A DNA stretch of 64,000 nt, taken from Vulcanimicrobiota bacterium (GTDB taxonomy: Bacteria > Vulcanimicrobiota > Vulcanimicrobiia > Vulcanimicrobiales > Vulcanimicrobiaceae). How positions within the stretch are numbered: position 1 is the first letter of the stretch; every line of letters begins with the position of its first letter. Positions 7,774 to 15,328 of this stretch are shown here, one piece after another. The stretch covers positions 1 through 64,000 of the forward strand of contig JAAXCX010000005.1 in the NCBI GenBank assembly GCA_013036105.1. The letters run 5' to 3'. Below the pieces are notes generated by a model. The model ran no database searches, had not been told where the DNA came from, and was given only the letters and a program-made list of their open reading frames with translations. The position numbers were made by a program, and so were the translations under genes.

Positions 7774-7799
7774 GATAATGAAGGCCTATCTTCACTATC
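7765..7799. promoter_or_regulatory. Large palindromic operator candidate over the sufB promoter
   Basis: GATAGTCAAGATA (7765-7777) and TATCTTCACTATC (7787-7799) are inverted copies matching at 12 of 13 positions, separated by nine bases. The left arm contains the whole -35 box of the sufB promoter, so a dimeric protein bound here would block polymerase. The arms do not match the SufR or classical Fur consensus that I know well; a Fur-, DtxR- or Rrf2-family repressor is a reasonable guess. Confidence 0.6.
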
Positions 7800-7904
7800 C
7801 TCAGAGACCTCCACAGACCGGCCATGGTTGCGGTTCCAGAATGGGCAAGCGGGCGGGCGGCCGACCGGTGAACGACGTCGCGGTCGGCGGTGCGCTCGAA
7901 TAGC

Positions 7905-7933
7905 TTTACAGCGGGGGCGATAGGGGCTATTCT
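7905..7933 (+). promoter_or_regulatory. Predicted speD operon promoter
   Basis: TTTACA (7905-7910), a 17-base spacer and TATTCT (7928-7933) predict a start near 7940, leaving a leader of about 187 bases. Between this and the sufB operator (7800-7904) I see no gene or recognisable site. Confidence 0.5.
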
Positions 7934-7938
7934 TTTTT

Positions 7939-8126
7939 CGAGCTCTTTTTAAGGAAGAGCTCGCGGTCATGGGAGGCGCGCCCTTACGCGCCATCGCGGC
8001 GAGCCGCACGCGCACCGAAAAAGCGCCGGCAAGAGCTCGCCGATAGGTCGGGGACGTGGCTGCACTGCAGGCGCCAGCCGGCAAGTCCGGAGGTGGGATT
8101 CCCACAAGTCGAGGAGAGCGCAAGAA
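7939..8126 (+). promoter_or_regulatory. Structured 5' leader of speD with competing helices
   Basis: The predicted transcript opens with a perfect 9-bp hairpin: cgagctctt (7939-7947) with aagagctcg (7955-7963). An identical aagagctcg recurs at 8031-8039, so the first arm can pair with either copy, though the second copy can also sit in a small cggc/gccg hairpin (8027-8030 with 8039-8042). A further hairpin gtggg/cccac (8093-8097 with 8101-8105) lies just before the speD ribosome-binding site GAGGAGAG (8111-8118). A short upstream ORF spans the second aagagctcg copy. This layout is what a translational attenuator would look like. I recognise no known riboswitch class; the proposal is inference. 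Confidence 0.45.
7969..8046 (+). CDS. Possible arginine-rich leader peptide of the speD operon
   Basis: A 25-codon ORF from ATG to TAG inside the speD leader. Arginine occurs at positions 7, 13, 15, 22, 24 and 25, so three of the last four codons are Arg. AAGGA (7951-7955) lies 13 bases upstream, which is a long spacing. Codons 21-25 cover the second aagagctcg element, so a ribosome stalled at the end would mask it. It could be a chance ORF; high GC favours Arg codons. Leader peptides that sense precursors are known for polyamine genes elsewhere (speF in enterobacteria). Confidence 0.3.
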   Translation: MGGAPLRAIAASRTRTEKAPARARR

Positions 8127-8540
8127 TTGAAAGCACTCGGTACGCACATTGTGTGCGAACTCTCGGGGTGTGACCCGACGGCCCTTTCGGACGTAGACGG
8201 CGTCCAGGCAATGATGGTCGCCGCCGCGCGAGCGGCAAACGCGACCATAATCGAGAGCTCCTTTCACCGCTTCGAGCCGCAAGGCGTGTCGGGGACGGTT
8301 ATTCTTGCTGAATCGCATCTCTCGATTCACACCTGGCCTGAAAAGAAATATGCCGCCATGGATTTTTACACGTGCGGCGATCACACGGAACCGTGGCTCG
8401 CGTGTTTACACGCAGCCAAAGTACTCTCCGCAAAGCGAATGCTGACCACCGAATTCAAACGGGGCATCGAAGCAAAGAACGGAACCTTCACGCACGTCGT
8501 AACGGCAACCGAAGCAAAAGATCGACCGCGAACCGCCTAA
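8127..8540 (+). CDS. speD: S-adenosylmethionine decarboxylase proenzyme, class 1B
   Basis: This 137-residue proenzyme makes decarboxylated AdoMet, the aminopropyl donor for spermidine. It self-cleaves between Glu62 and Ser63 in the AESHLSIHTW motif, turning Ser63 into the pyruvoyl cofactor; His68 and Cys83 are also in place, at the same positions as in the Thermotoga enzyme. TTG start, supported by GAGGAGAG eight bases upstream. It leads a run with speE, a thioesterase and the gcv genes, and is preceded by a long structured leader. It is full length for the prokaryotic class. Confidence 0.95.
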   Translation: MKALGTHIVCELSGCDPTALSDVDGVQAMMVAAARAANATIIESSFHRFEPQGVSGTVILAESHLSIHTWPEKKYAAMDFYTCGDHTEPWLACLHAAKVLSAKRMLTTEFKRGIEAKNGTFTHVVTATEAKDRPRTA

Positions 8541-8564
8541 CCCGCGGTTTTTATTTCGTAAGCG

Positions 8565-9452
8565 ATGCCGAAGACCGAACGTTGGCAGTGGTATGTCGAG
8601 CAGTTCTCTCCCACTGAAGAGCACCACCACGCCGTAGACCGCGTCTATTATCAAGGGCATTCGCAATTCCAAGAGATCGGCATCGTCGGAACACGCGTCT
8701 TCGGGAAGATGCTCATTCTTGACGGCGACACGCAAAGCTCTCAAGCGGATGAAAAGATCTATCATGAGGCGCTGGTTCATCCGGCGATGGCCGGCGCCGG
8801 CGATCGCGCCGATGTCCTGATCCTCGGCGGCGGCGAGGGCGCGACGCTCCGCGAAGTTTTACGTCATCCGGATGTACGCCGTGCGACGATGGTCGACATC
8901 GACGGAGACGTCGTCGAACTTTCAAAAACGTACTTGGCCGAGTGGTCGCAGGAAAGCTTCAACGATCCCAAAGCTCGCGTCATCATCGGTGACGCGCTCA
9001 AGTTTTTAGCCGAAGACGACGATCGCTACGGGGTCATCATATCGGACCTGACCGAACCCCTCGAGGATTCTCCGAGTAATCCACTCTTTTGCGACGAGGT
9101 TTTTCGCAATATCAAAAACCGGCTCGCACCGGGCGGAATCTACGTCTTGCAAGCGAGCACGGCCGGATTCCACAATCTGTCGTTGCACGCGAAGATGGCG
9201 CGCACGCTGCGAAATTACTACGAGCACGTCGTCTCGTATTACACACACGTCCCGGCCTTTGACAACGACTGGGCATTCATCGCATGCAGCGATGGGGTGA
9301 ACCTCGCCCACCTCGACGAGCCGGAAATCGCGCCGTACTGCCGCGAACTGCGCGGCGAGAATTTCTTCTACGACGCGGAGACGCACCGCAGGATATTCGC
9401 GCTGCCGCTCTATCTGCGGCGCGCGCTCGCCGAATCCGGAGAGACGTTTTGA
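8565..9452 (+). CDS. speE: Spermidine synthase (polyamine aminopropyltransferase)
   Basis: A 295-residue aminopropyltransferase that joins putrescine and decarboxylated AdoMet, releasing methylthioadenosine. The Rossmann nucleotide loop LGGGEGATLRE (about 87-97) and the catalytic Asp161 in ISDLTEPL are present, after an N-terminal beta domain with YHEALVHPAM. It lies 24 bases after speD. Its by-product would be handled by the MTA phosphorylase encoded near 41 kb. The aminopropyl acceptor could be putrescine or agmatine; sequence alone does not decide. Confidence 0.94.
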   Translation: MPKTERWQWYVEQFSPTEEHHHAVDRVYYQGHSQFQEIGIVGTRVFGKMLILDGDTQSSQADEKIYHEALVHPAMAGAGDRADVLILGGGEGATLREVLRHPDVRRATMVDIDGDVVELSKTYLAEWSQESFNDPKARVIIGDALKFLAEDDDRYGVIISDLTEPLEDSPSNPLFCDEVFRNIKNRLAPGGIYVLQASTAGFHNLSLHAKMARTLRNYYEHVVSYYTHVPAFDNDWAFIACSDGVNLAHLDEPEIAPYCRELRGENFFYDAETHRRIFALPLYLRRALAESGETF

Positions 9453-9457
9453 GCTCC

Positions 9458-9886
9458 ATGGATCAAGAATCGGTGCGGCGCCAATGGGATAAGGAGCGCT
9501 CGCACTTCGTCGAGCTGCTCGACTTAAAATTGGACAGCGTCGGCAAGGGAACGGCGATCATGCGCATGCCGTACCGGTCGCAGATATCCAACGGAACGGG
9601 CGCCGTCCACGGCGGAGCGATCGTGAGCCTATGCGATACGGTTTTTTACGTGGCGCTCGCATCGCTCTACGGGCGCGACCAAGATACGACCACGGCTTCA
9701 CTGCAGTGCAATTTTCTGGCGCCGGCGGTGGGTCCGGAGGATCTGGTGGCGGAAGCCACCGTGCTGCGAGCCGGGCGGCGGATCTGCTACGGCGAAGTCA
9801 CGGTGCGCTGCGGCGACAAAGTGGTGGCGCACTCCACACTCAACTACTTAAACACGTACCCCAGCGAGAAACCGCCAAAAAAATGA
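9458..9886 (+). CDS. PaaI-type hotdog thioesterase
   Basis: A 142-residue hotdog-fold acyl-CoA thioesterase. The active-site loop NGTGAVHGGAIVSLCD (about 45-60), with the conserved HGG and following Asp, is typical of the PaaI/YdiI group. The ATG five bases after the speE stop is chosen; a TTG nine bases earlier overlaps that stop and is an alternative. Its stop overlaps the gcvT start in ATGA. Its place between speE and gcvT is unusual and does not explain itself; a housekeeping role removing stray acyl-CoA is possible. Confidence 0.85.
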   Translation: MDQESVRRQWDKERSHFVELLDLKLDSVGKGTAIMRMPYRSQISNGTGAVHGGAIVSLCDTVFYVALASLYGRDQDTTTASLQCNFLAPAVGPEDLVAEATVLRAGRRICYGEVTVRCGDKVVAHSTLNYLNTYPSEKPPKK

Positions 9887-10986
9887 AGCAAACCGCACTT
9901 TACGACGAGCACGTGAAACTGCGCGCCCGGCTGATTCCATTCGGCGGCTTCGACATGCCCGTCCAGTACCAAAGCATTTTGCAGGAACACGAAGCGGTGC
10001 GCAAAGCGGCCGGCCTTTTCGACCTTTCGCACATGGGGCAGTTCATTTTGGAAGGCGACGGCGTGGCCGAATGGGCTGACGGGATGACGGTCAACGCCGT
10101 TCCGACAATGAAACCATGGCAAGCGCGCTACAATATTTTTACCAACGAACGCGGCGGCGCGCACGACGACGTGATTTTCTACCGCCTGCCAGACCGCTGG
10201 CTGCTGGTCGTCAATGCCGGCAATGCCGACAAGATGTGGAAGATTCTCAACGACAACGTGGGCGGCTCGGGCGTGAAGATGACGTCGCTGCACGGACGCA
10301 ACGCGCTGATCGCGATTCAGGGACCGCGCTCCGTCGCCATGCTGCAGCCCCATTGCGACGCCGATTTGAACGGGCTCAAATATTATTTTTGTACCGAAGG
10401 CAAAGTTTACGGGAAGAAAGCGGTTATCGCGCGGACCGGATACACGGGAGAAGACGGCTTTGAACTTTTCGTCGATGGGGCAGACGCGCCCGAGATCTGG
10501 TCGAAACTTTTGGCCGATAATGCCGGCGGTGGCCTGATTCCGGCGGGTTTGGGAGCGCGCGACGTTTTGCGTTTGGAAGCGGGGATGCCGCTCTACGGAC
10601 ACGAGCTCACCGAAGAGATCACGCCGCTGCAAGCCGGCTTGGGTTGGGTTATCAAGATGAATAAGCCGGAGTTTCTCGGGAAAGCCGCCTTGGAAGATCA
10701 GCAGAGCCTCGACGACTACCCGCGCATCGTGGGGATCGTCATGGACGGCCGCGCGCTCGCGCGCGAAGGCTATCACGTTTTTCTGGGCGAGAAGCGCGTG
10801 GGCGAGATCCGCAGCGGATCCGTAGGTCCGTCGGTCGGCAACAAGAGCATCGGAACGGCGCTGGTCGACAAGGAAGCCGCAACTCCCGGCACGGACGTAG
10901 TGGTTCACATTCGCGGGACCGCCTACGGCGCCAAAGTCGTAGAGCTTCCATTTTACAAGAGGAGTTACAAGATTGGCGCAGCCTGA
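9883..10986 (+). CDS. gcvT: Glycine cleavage system T protein (aminomethyltransferase)
   Basis: A 367-residue aminomethyltransferase that moves the methylene carbon from H-protein to tetrahydrofolate and frees ammonia. Family signatures include the N-terminal IPFGGFDMPVQY, FDLSHMGQ, RTGYTGEDGFE and GARDVLRLEAGMPLYGHEL, with the C-terminal barrel after about residue 280. The ATG overlaps the thioesterase stop; a longer in-frame reading upstream would run through the thioesterase gene and is rejected. It overlaps gcvH by 14 bases. Confidence 0.96.
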   Translation: MKQTALYDEHVKLRARLIPFGGFDMPVQYQSILQEHEAVRKAAGLFDLSHMGQFILEGDGVAEWADGMTVNAVPTMKPWQARYNIFTNERGGAHDDVIFYRLPDRWLLVVNAGNADKMWKILNDNVGGSGVKMTSLHGRNALIAIQGPRSVAMLQPHCDADLNGLKYYFCTEGKVYGKKAVIARTGYTGEDGFELFVDGADAPEIWSKLLADNAGGGLIPAGLGARDVLRLEAGMPLYGHELTEEITPLQAGLGWVIKMNKPEFLGKAALEDQQSLDDYPRIVGIVMDGRALAREGYHVFLGEKRVGEIRSGSVGPSVGNKSIGTALVDKEAATPGTDVVVHIRGTAYGAKVVELPFYKRSYKIGAA

Positions 10987-11356
10987 AGGCCTGCTCTACA
11001 GCAAAGAGCACGAATGGGTGAAGATCGAGGGCGATAACGCGACGGTCGGGATCACCAACTACGCTCAAGATTCGCTGGGCGACATCGTCTATGTCGAACT
11101 GCCCAAAGCCGGCAAACAGATCGCCCAATTCGCGGCGGTCGGCGTTGTGGAATCGGTGAAAGCCGTATCGGATCTGTTCACGCCCGTCGGCGGCGAAGTA
11201 ACCGAGATCAATACTGGGCTCGAAAACGATCCGGCGCTGGTCAACCGCGAGCCGTTCGAAGGCGGGTGGCTCTTTAAAGTGAAGCTCGCGGGCGACGCGC
11301 AAACGTCGGGGCTGATGTCGGCCGCCGACTACGAGAATTTTACCAAAGAAAGCTAA
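10973..11356 (+). CDS. gcvH: Glycine cleavage system H protein
   Basis: A 127-residue lipoyl carrier protein that shuttles the aminomethyl group between P, T and L proteins. The lipoylated lysine is Lys63 in VVESVKAVSD; the family ending with ENF is present. TTG start, supported by AAGAGGAG seven bases upstream, overlapping the end of gcvT. Lipoylation would depend on the lipB and lipA genes at 53-54 kb. Confidence 0.97.
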   Translation: MAQPEGLLYSKEHEWVKIEGDNATVGITNYAQDSLGDIVYVELPKAGKQIAQFAAVGVVESVKAVSDLFTPVGGEVTEINTGLENDPALVNREPFEGGWLFKVKLAGDAQTSGLMSAADYENFTKES

Positions 11357-11359
11357 CCC

Positions 11360-12721
11360 TTGTACACGCCCCATACCGAGCGCGACGTCGCGCAGATGCT
11401 GAAAACCGTCGGCGTCGATTCGCTCGACGCGCTGCTGCGCGTTCCCGATGCGGTGAAGCTGCGCGAAAAGCTCGAGGTCGTTCCAGCGCTCCCGGAAACC
11501 GGAATCGTGAGCCGCTTCGAAGAGCTTGCGCGCATGAATCCGGGCGCTTCGCTCGTTTCGTTCCTGGGCGCGGGCAGCTACCGGCACTACGCTCCGCCGG
11601 CGATTAGCGCGCTTGCGATGAGGGGCGAATTTCTCACCGCATATACGCCCTATCAGGCCGAAGTGTCGCAAGGCTATCTGCAAGCGATTTACGAGTGGCA
11701 GACCTACATCTGTTTGCTGACCGGAATGGACATCGCCAACGCGTCGGTCTATGACGGCGCGACCGCGCTGGCCGAAGCTGCGATTATGGCACTCAATGAA
11801 AACGGGCGCCAGAAAATCCTCGTGTCGCGCGCGATTCATCCAAACTACCGCGCGGTTCTGAAAACGTACTGCGACGGCTTGGACGTGGCGATCGAAGAGC
11901 TGCCGGTCGCGGAGGACGGCACGACCGGCCTCGGCGAGCTGGCGCGTTTGGCCGCGACCAAAGAGTACGCGTGCGTCGCACTGCAGTCGCCGAATTTTTT
12001 CGGCGTCATCGATACGCCCGGTTCGGCCGAACAAGCCGCGTTAAAAGAGAGCGGCACCGTCTTGGTGGCGGTGATCGCTGAAGCGATGTCGCTCGGCGCG
12101 CTGCAGCCGCCCTCGCAATGGGGCGCCGGCATCGTCGCCGGCGAGGCGCAGAGCTTTGGCGTGCCGGTGGCGTACGGCGGTCCGTACGTCGGCTTTATCG
12201 CGGCGACGAAAGAGCATCTGCGCCGTATTCCGGGACGCCTCGCCGGTAAAACGGTCGATTCAAACGGCAAAGAAGGCTACGTTCTGACGCTGCAAGCGCG
12301 CGAGCAACACATTCGCAGAGAACGAGCGACTTCCAACATTTGCACGAATCAAGCGCATTGCGCGCTGATTGCCACGATGTATTTGGCGCTCGTTGGAAAG
12401 ACCGGTCTGCGCGACGCCGCGGCATTAAACGTGCAGCGCACGCGCGAACTGGCGGCAGCGGTCGACGCAATTGACGGCTGTTCGCTGAAGTTTTCCGCGC
12501 CGCATTTCAACGAAATCGTCGTCTGCGTGCATCAGCCCGCGCGACACGCGCTGGCCAAGCTCGAGCATCGCGGCATTTTGGGCGGCGTCGATCTCGGGCG
12601 TTACTACCCCGAGTACGACAATTGCATCCTGATGGCGGCTACGGAAATGACGACGACGCGAGAGATTCAAGCGCTGACCAAGGCTCTGCACGAGGTGGTA
12701 CATGTCCACGCCCGTGTCTGA
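11360..12721 (+). CDS. gcvPA: Glycine dehydrogenase (decarboxylating) subunit 1
   Basis: This 453-residue protein is the N-terminal half of the two-subunit glycine decarboxylase. Typical motifs are FLGAGSYRHYAPP (about 69-81), the AYTPYQAEVSQG region and QAREQHIRRERATSNICTNQA (about 313-333). It pairs with subunit 2, which carries the pyridoxal phosphate lysine. TTG start three bases after gcvH; it overlaps subunit 2 by 20 bases. The split form is the usual one outside proteobacteria and eukaryotes. Confidence 0.96.
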   Translation: MYTPHTERDVAQMLKTVGVDSLDALLRVPDAVKLREKLEVVPALPETGIVSRFEELARMNPGASLVSFLGAGSYRHYAPPAISALAMRGEFLTAYTPYQAEVSQGYLQAIYEWQTYICLLTGMDIANASVYDGATALAEAAIMALNENGRQKILVSRAIHPNYRAVLKTYCDGLDVAIEELPVAEDGTTGLGELARLAATKEYACVALQSPNFFGVIDTPGSAEQAALKESGTVLVAVIAEAMSLGALQPPSQWGAGIVAGEAQSFGVPVAYGGPYVGFIAATKEHLRRIPGRLAGKTVDSNGKEGYVLTLQAREQHIRRERATSNICTNQAHCALIATMYLALVGKTGLRDAAALNVQRTRELAAAVDAIDGCSLKFSAPHFNEIVVCVHQPARHALAKLEHRGILGGVDLGRYYPEYDNCILMAATEMTTTREIQALTKALHEVVHVHARV

Positions 12722-14165
12722 CCATACCGCCTCGCCGCTCATCTTCGAATCCGGTCAAGACGGCCGGGCCAACCGTTATTTCGAACGCGGAAAGAATCTG
12801 AGCGAATTCTTACCGCGCGAAACGTTGCGCGCGGATCTACCGATTCCGGACAATAGCGAAATGGACGTGGTGCGGCATTTCACGCGCCTATCGCAGCGCA
12901 CGTTCGGCATCGACGTTGGATTTTATCCGCTCGGCTCGTGCACGATGAAATATAATCCGCGGGTCAACGATGCGATGGCGAACCTGCCCGGCCTGCGTGA
13001 CCTGCATCCGTACACTCCCGACGATCAGGCGCAAGGTGCGCTGCGAATCATGTGGGAGCTCGAGCGCAGCCTGTGCTCGCTCTTCGGCATGGCGGCATTT
13101 TCACTCAATCCGTCGGCGGGCGCGCATGCCGAGCTGGCGGCGCTGCTGATCGCCAAGGCGTATTTCAAGAGCCGCGACGAGAGCAAGCGCGACAAAGTGA
13201 TCGTTCCGGACACGGCGCACGGCACGAATCCGGCTTCAGCGGCAATGTGCGGTTTCAAAGTTATCTCGCTGAAGAGCGACAAGCGCGGGCGCGTAAGCGT
13301 CGACGAAGTCAAGAAAGTGCTCGGCGACGATACTGCCGTCGTCATGATGACCAACCCCAACACGCTCGGCCTCTTCGAAGATCACGTTCACGAGATCACG
13401 CGCGCGGTTCACGAAGCCGGCGGCCTCTGCTATTACGACGGCGCGAACGCCAACGCGCTGATGGGCAATGCGCGGCCGGGCGATATGGGCTTCGATCTCA
13501 TGCATCTCAACCTGCACAAGACCTTTACGATTCCGCACGGCGGCGGCGGCGCCGGATCGGGTCCGCTGGGCGTGGCGAAGCATTTGGTTGATTTCTTGCC
13601 GACGCCATACGTCCGGAAAAAAAACGACTCGTTCGTTCTCGACTTCGATATGCCGAAAAGCATCGGTCCGATGCGGTCGTTCTGGTCGAACTTCGCGCAC
13701 ATCGTACGCGCGCTGGCTTACGTGTACGCCAACGGCGCCGAGGGCCTGACGAAAGTCTCGCAACTCGCCGTTCTCAATGCGAACTACCTGCGCGTGAAAA
13801 TTCGCGAGTTCTTGGAGACGCCGTATGACGAGATTTGCCGGCACGAGTTTGTGGCGTCGGCGCAAGCGTTGAAGAAAGAGACCGGCGTGCGGGCGCTCGA
13901 CATCGCCAAGGCGCTGCTCGACCGCGGTTACATGGCGCCGACGATGTATTTCCCGCTGATCGTTCCCGAATGCCTGATGATCGAGCCGACCGAAACCGAA
14001 TCGAAGGAAACGCTCGATGCATTCGTGGACGCGCTTGGGGACATCGTCGAAACGGCGAAGCGCGAACCGGAGAAAATTTTGGCGGCGCCGGTTACGACGG
14101 TCGTCGGACGTCTCGACGAGACGCGCGCCGCCCGCGAACCCGATCTACGGTGGTACCCGAGCTAG
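12702..14165 (+). CDS. gcvPB: Glycine dehydrogenase (decarboxylating) subunit 2
   Basis: A 487-residue pyridoxal-phosphate subunit of glycine decarboxylase. The Schiff-base lysine is Lys273 in LHKTFTIPHGGGG; GSCTMKYNPR (about 79-88) and the PDTAHGTNPASA loop are also diagnostic. It closes the speD-speE-thioesterase-gcv run, in which every junction is a short gap or an overlap. Its last 21 bases overlap the end of an opposite-strand membrane protein gene. Confidence 0.96.
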   Translation: MSTPVSDHTASPLIFESGQDGRANRYFERGKNLSEFLPRETLRADLPIPDNSEMDVVRHFTRLSQRTFGIDVGFYPLGSCTMKYNPRVNDAMANLPGLRDLHPYTPDDQAQGALRIMWELERSLCSLFGMAAFSLNPSAGAHAELAALLIAKAYFKSRDESKRDKVIVPDTAHGTNPASAAMCGFKVISLKSDKRGRVSVDEVKKVLGDDTAVVMMTNPNTLGLFEDHVHEITRAVHEAGGLCYYDGANANALMGNARPGDMGFDLMHLNLHKTFTIPHGGGGAGSGPLGVAKHLVDFLPTPYVRKKNDSFVLDFDMPKSIGPMRSFWSNFAHIVRALAYVYANGAEGLTKVSQLAVLNANYLRVKIREFLETPYDEICRHEFVASAQALKKETGVRALDIAKALLDRGYMAPTMYFPLIVPECLMIEPTETESKETLDAFVDALGDIVETAKREPEKILAAPVTTVVGRLDETRAAREPDLRWYPS

Positions 14166-14885
14166 ACCCAGAACCGCTGCCCACTGCGCCCTAAGCGGGA
14201 CGAGCCACCGGCCGAGAAGCAGCACCGTTCCCACCGCGATCGCTCCGATAAGTACGGGCGAGCGATGGGGCTGATCGAGTGCGTCCCATATGGCTATAAA
14301 CGCAAATGCGATGAATATAACGTGCATAAAAATCGCCACGGGATGCATGCCGGAGGGGTAATCGTCATATCGAGTGAGCTGAAGTGGACCGGCGCACATT
14401 GCCGCGAGGAGTACGGTAACGACGATCAAGAGGTCGCCGTATGTCGGGATCATCCTGGGCAGATCTGCGACAACGAACGCTCGCGATGGCTGGCTGAGGC
14501 CGGCGAGGTTGTGATAGCGCAGAAGCTCGTCCCAGTTCTTGCCGTAGATATCAATCCGGCGCTCCACAACGTAGCTCATCGCATGGGTCAAGCGGTCTTG
14601 AACGCGTCTCGAAGCAATGCCGGTCATGCGAATTTTCTTTTCGTACAAGCGATTGCGGTCGAGGAAGTGGCCGGCGAATTTCCACGATTCCTCATATTGC
14701 GCGCGGGCCAGGGCGGCGCTCTCCCCCACTCCAAGGACATGCAGGCTTAGGCTCGCATTTTCAGATTGAAAAATGGCCGTACGGTTTGCGAACACGATGA
14801 TGAGGACCGCTGCGGCGACAATGCAGGCGGCCGCCAAAGCCGCGCGGATAGTTCTGACCGCTTGAGCAGTTAGCGTTCTTCGCAC
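14145..14885 (-). CDS. Membrane protein with long extracytoplasmic domain, unknown
   Basis: A 246-residue protein with one N-terminal transmembrane helix (about 15-33), a polar segment of about 100 residues, and three C-terminal hydrophobic helices (about 148-170, 182-202, 208-228). No family motif is recognised. It stands alone between convergent gcvPB and divergent vapD. The 3' end overlaps gcvPB, but hydrophobic pattern and length argue that it is real. Confidence 0.6.
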   Translation of the reverse strand: MRRTLTAQAVRTIRAALAAACIVAAAVLIIVFANRTAIFQSENASLSLHVLGVGESAALARAQYEESWKFAGHFLDRNRLYEKKIRMTGIASRRVQDRLTHAMSYVVERRIDIYGKNWDELLRYHNLAGLSQPSRAFVVADLPRMIPTYGDLLIVVTVLLAAMCAGPLQLTRYDDYPSGMHPVAIFMHVIFIAFAFIAIWDALDQPHRSPVLIGAIAVGTVLLLGRWLVPLRAQWAAVLGLARVPP

Positions 14886-14927
14886 GTGTCAGCCTTTGCC
14901 TTAAGGTGACGTGCCGCCCTGTACTTG

Positions 14928-14955
14928 TTGTTTAGCCGGCAGGGCGTGATATGCT
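14928..14955 (+). promoter_or_regulatory. Predicted vapD promoter, leaderless
   Basis: TTGTTT (14928-14933) and TATGCT (14950-14955) with a 16-base spacer. The -10 box ends nine bases before the ATG at 14965, so the transcript should start close to the codon. Confidence 0.5.
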
Positions 14956-14964
14956 AACTGGGAG

Positions 14965-15303
14965 ATGAATCTTCAAATCGATCTCCTGCCGCCGCCGACG
15001 GGGGTGCACCGAATGTACGCGATTGCGTTTGACCTTGATACGGATTTGCTAAAGACGTCCTACCCGGCGCCGTCTTGGGACAACGCGTATTTTGATGTGC
15101 GAGCCGTGCTTGAAGAACGTGGCTTTAACTGGCGGCAAGGTTCGGTCTATTTCGGCGACGAGCGCGTGACGCCGGTAACGTGCGTGCTGGCCATTCAGGA
15201 GCTCTCCAAGCGCTTCGAATGGTTCTCGTCGTGCGTGCGCGATATCCGAATGCTGCGGATTGAAGAGAACAACGATCTCTCTCCCGCGATTGAGGCAAGC
15301 TAG
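14965..15303 (+). CDS. vapD: VapD-like ribonuclease (Cas2-related ferredoxin fold)
   Basis: This 112-residue protein resembles VapD, a small endoribonuclease with the same fold as Cas2. The family features are MYAIAFDLDTD (catalytic Asp on strand 1), GFNWRQGSVYF (about 54-64) and WFSSCVRDIRMLRIEE near the end. Family members usually begin at the MYAIAFDL methionine, here residue 17, so ATG at 15013 is an alternative start; the first ATG matches the promoter spacing. Some VapD proteins are toxins with a VapX antitoxin; none is visible here, and no cas gene or repeat array is near. Role uncertain. Confidence 0.75.
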   Translation: MNLQIDLLPPPTGVHRMYAIAFDLDTDLLKTSYPAPSWDNAYFDVRAVLEERGFNWRQGSVYFGDERVTPVTCVLAIQELSKRFEWFSSCVRDIRMLRIEENNDLSPAIEAS

Positions 15304-15328
15304 AACCTAACCGGGCACCGCGCTATTC

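Noticed and set aside
7939-7963. GAGCTC hairpin as a transcription terminator
   Set aside because: It is followed by GC-rich sequence on the plus strand and by A residues on the minus strand, so no U-tract exists in either direction.
9284-9457. Upstream extension of the thioesterase gene
   Set aside because: The extra residues lie inside speE in another frame and are Arg-rich; the family starts near the ATG at 9458.
14886-15328. CRISPR locus around the Cas2-like gene
   Set aside because: No direct repeats with spacers and no cas genes are present; the protein fits VapD better.
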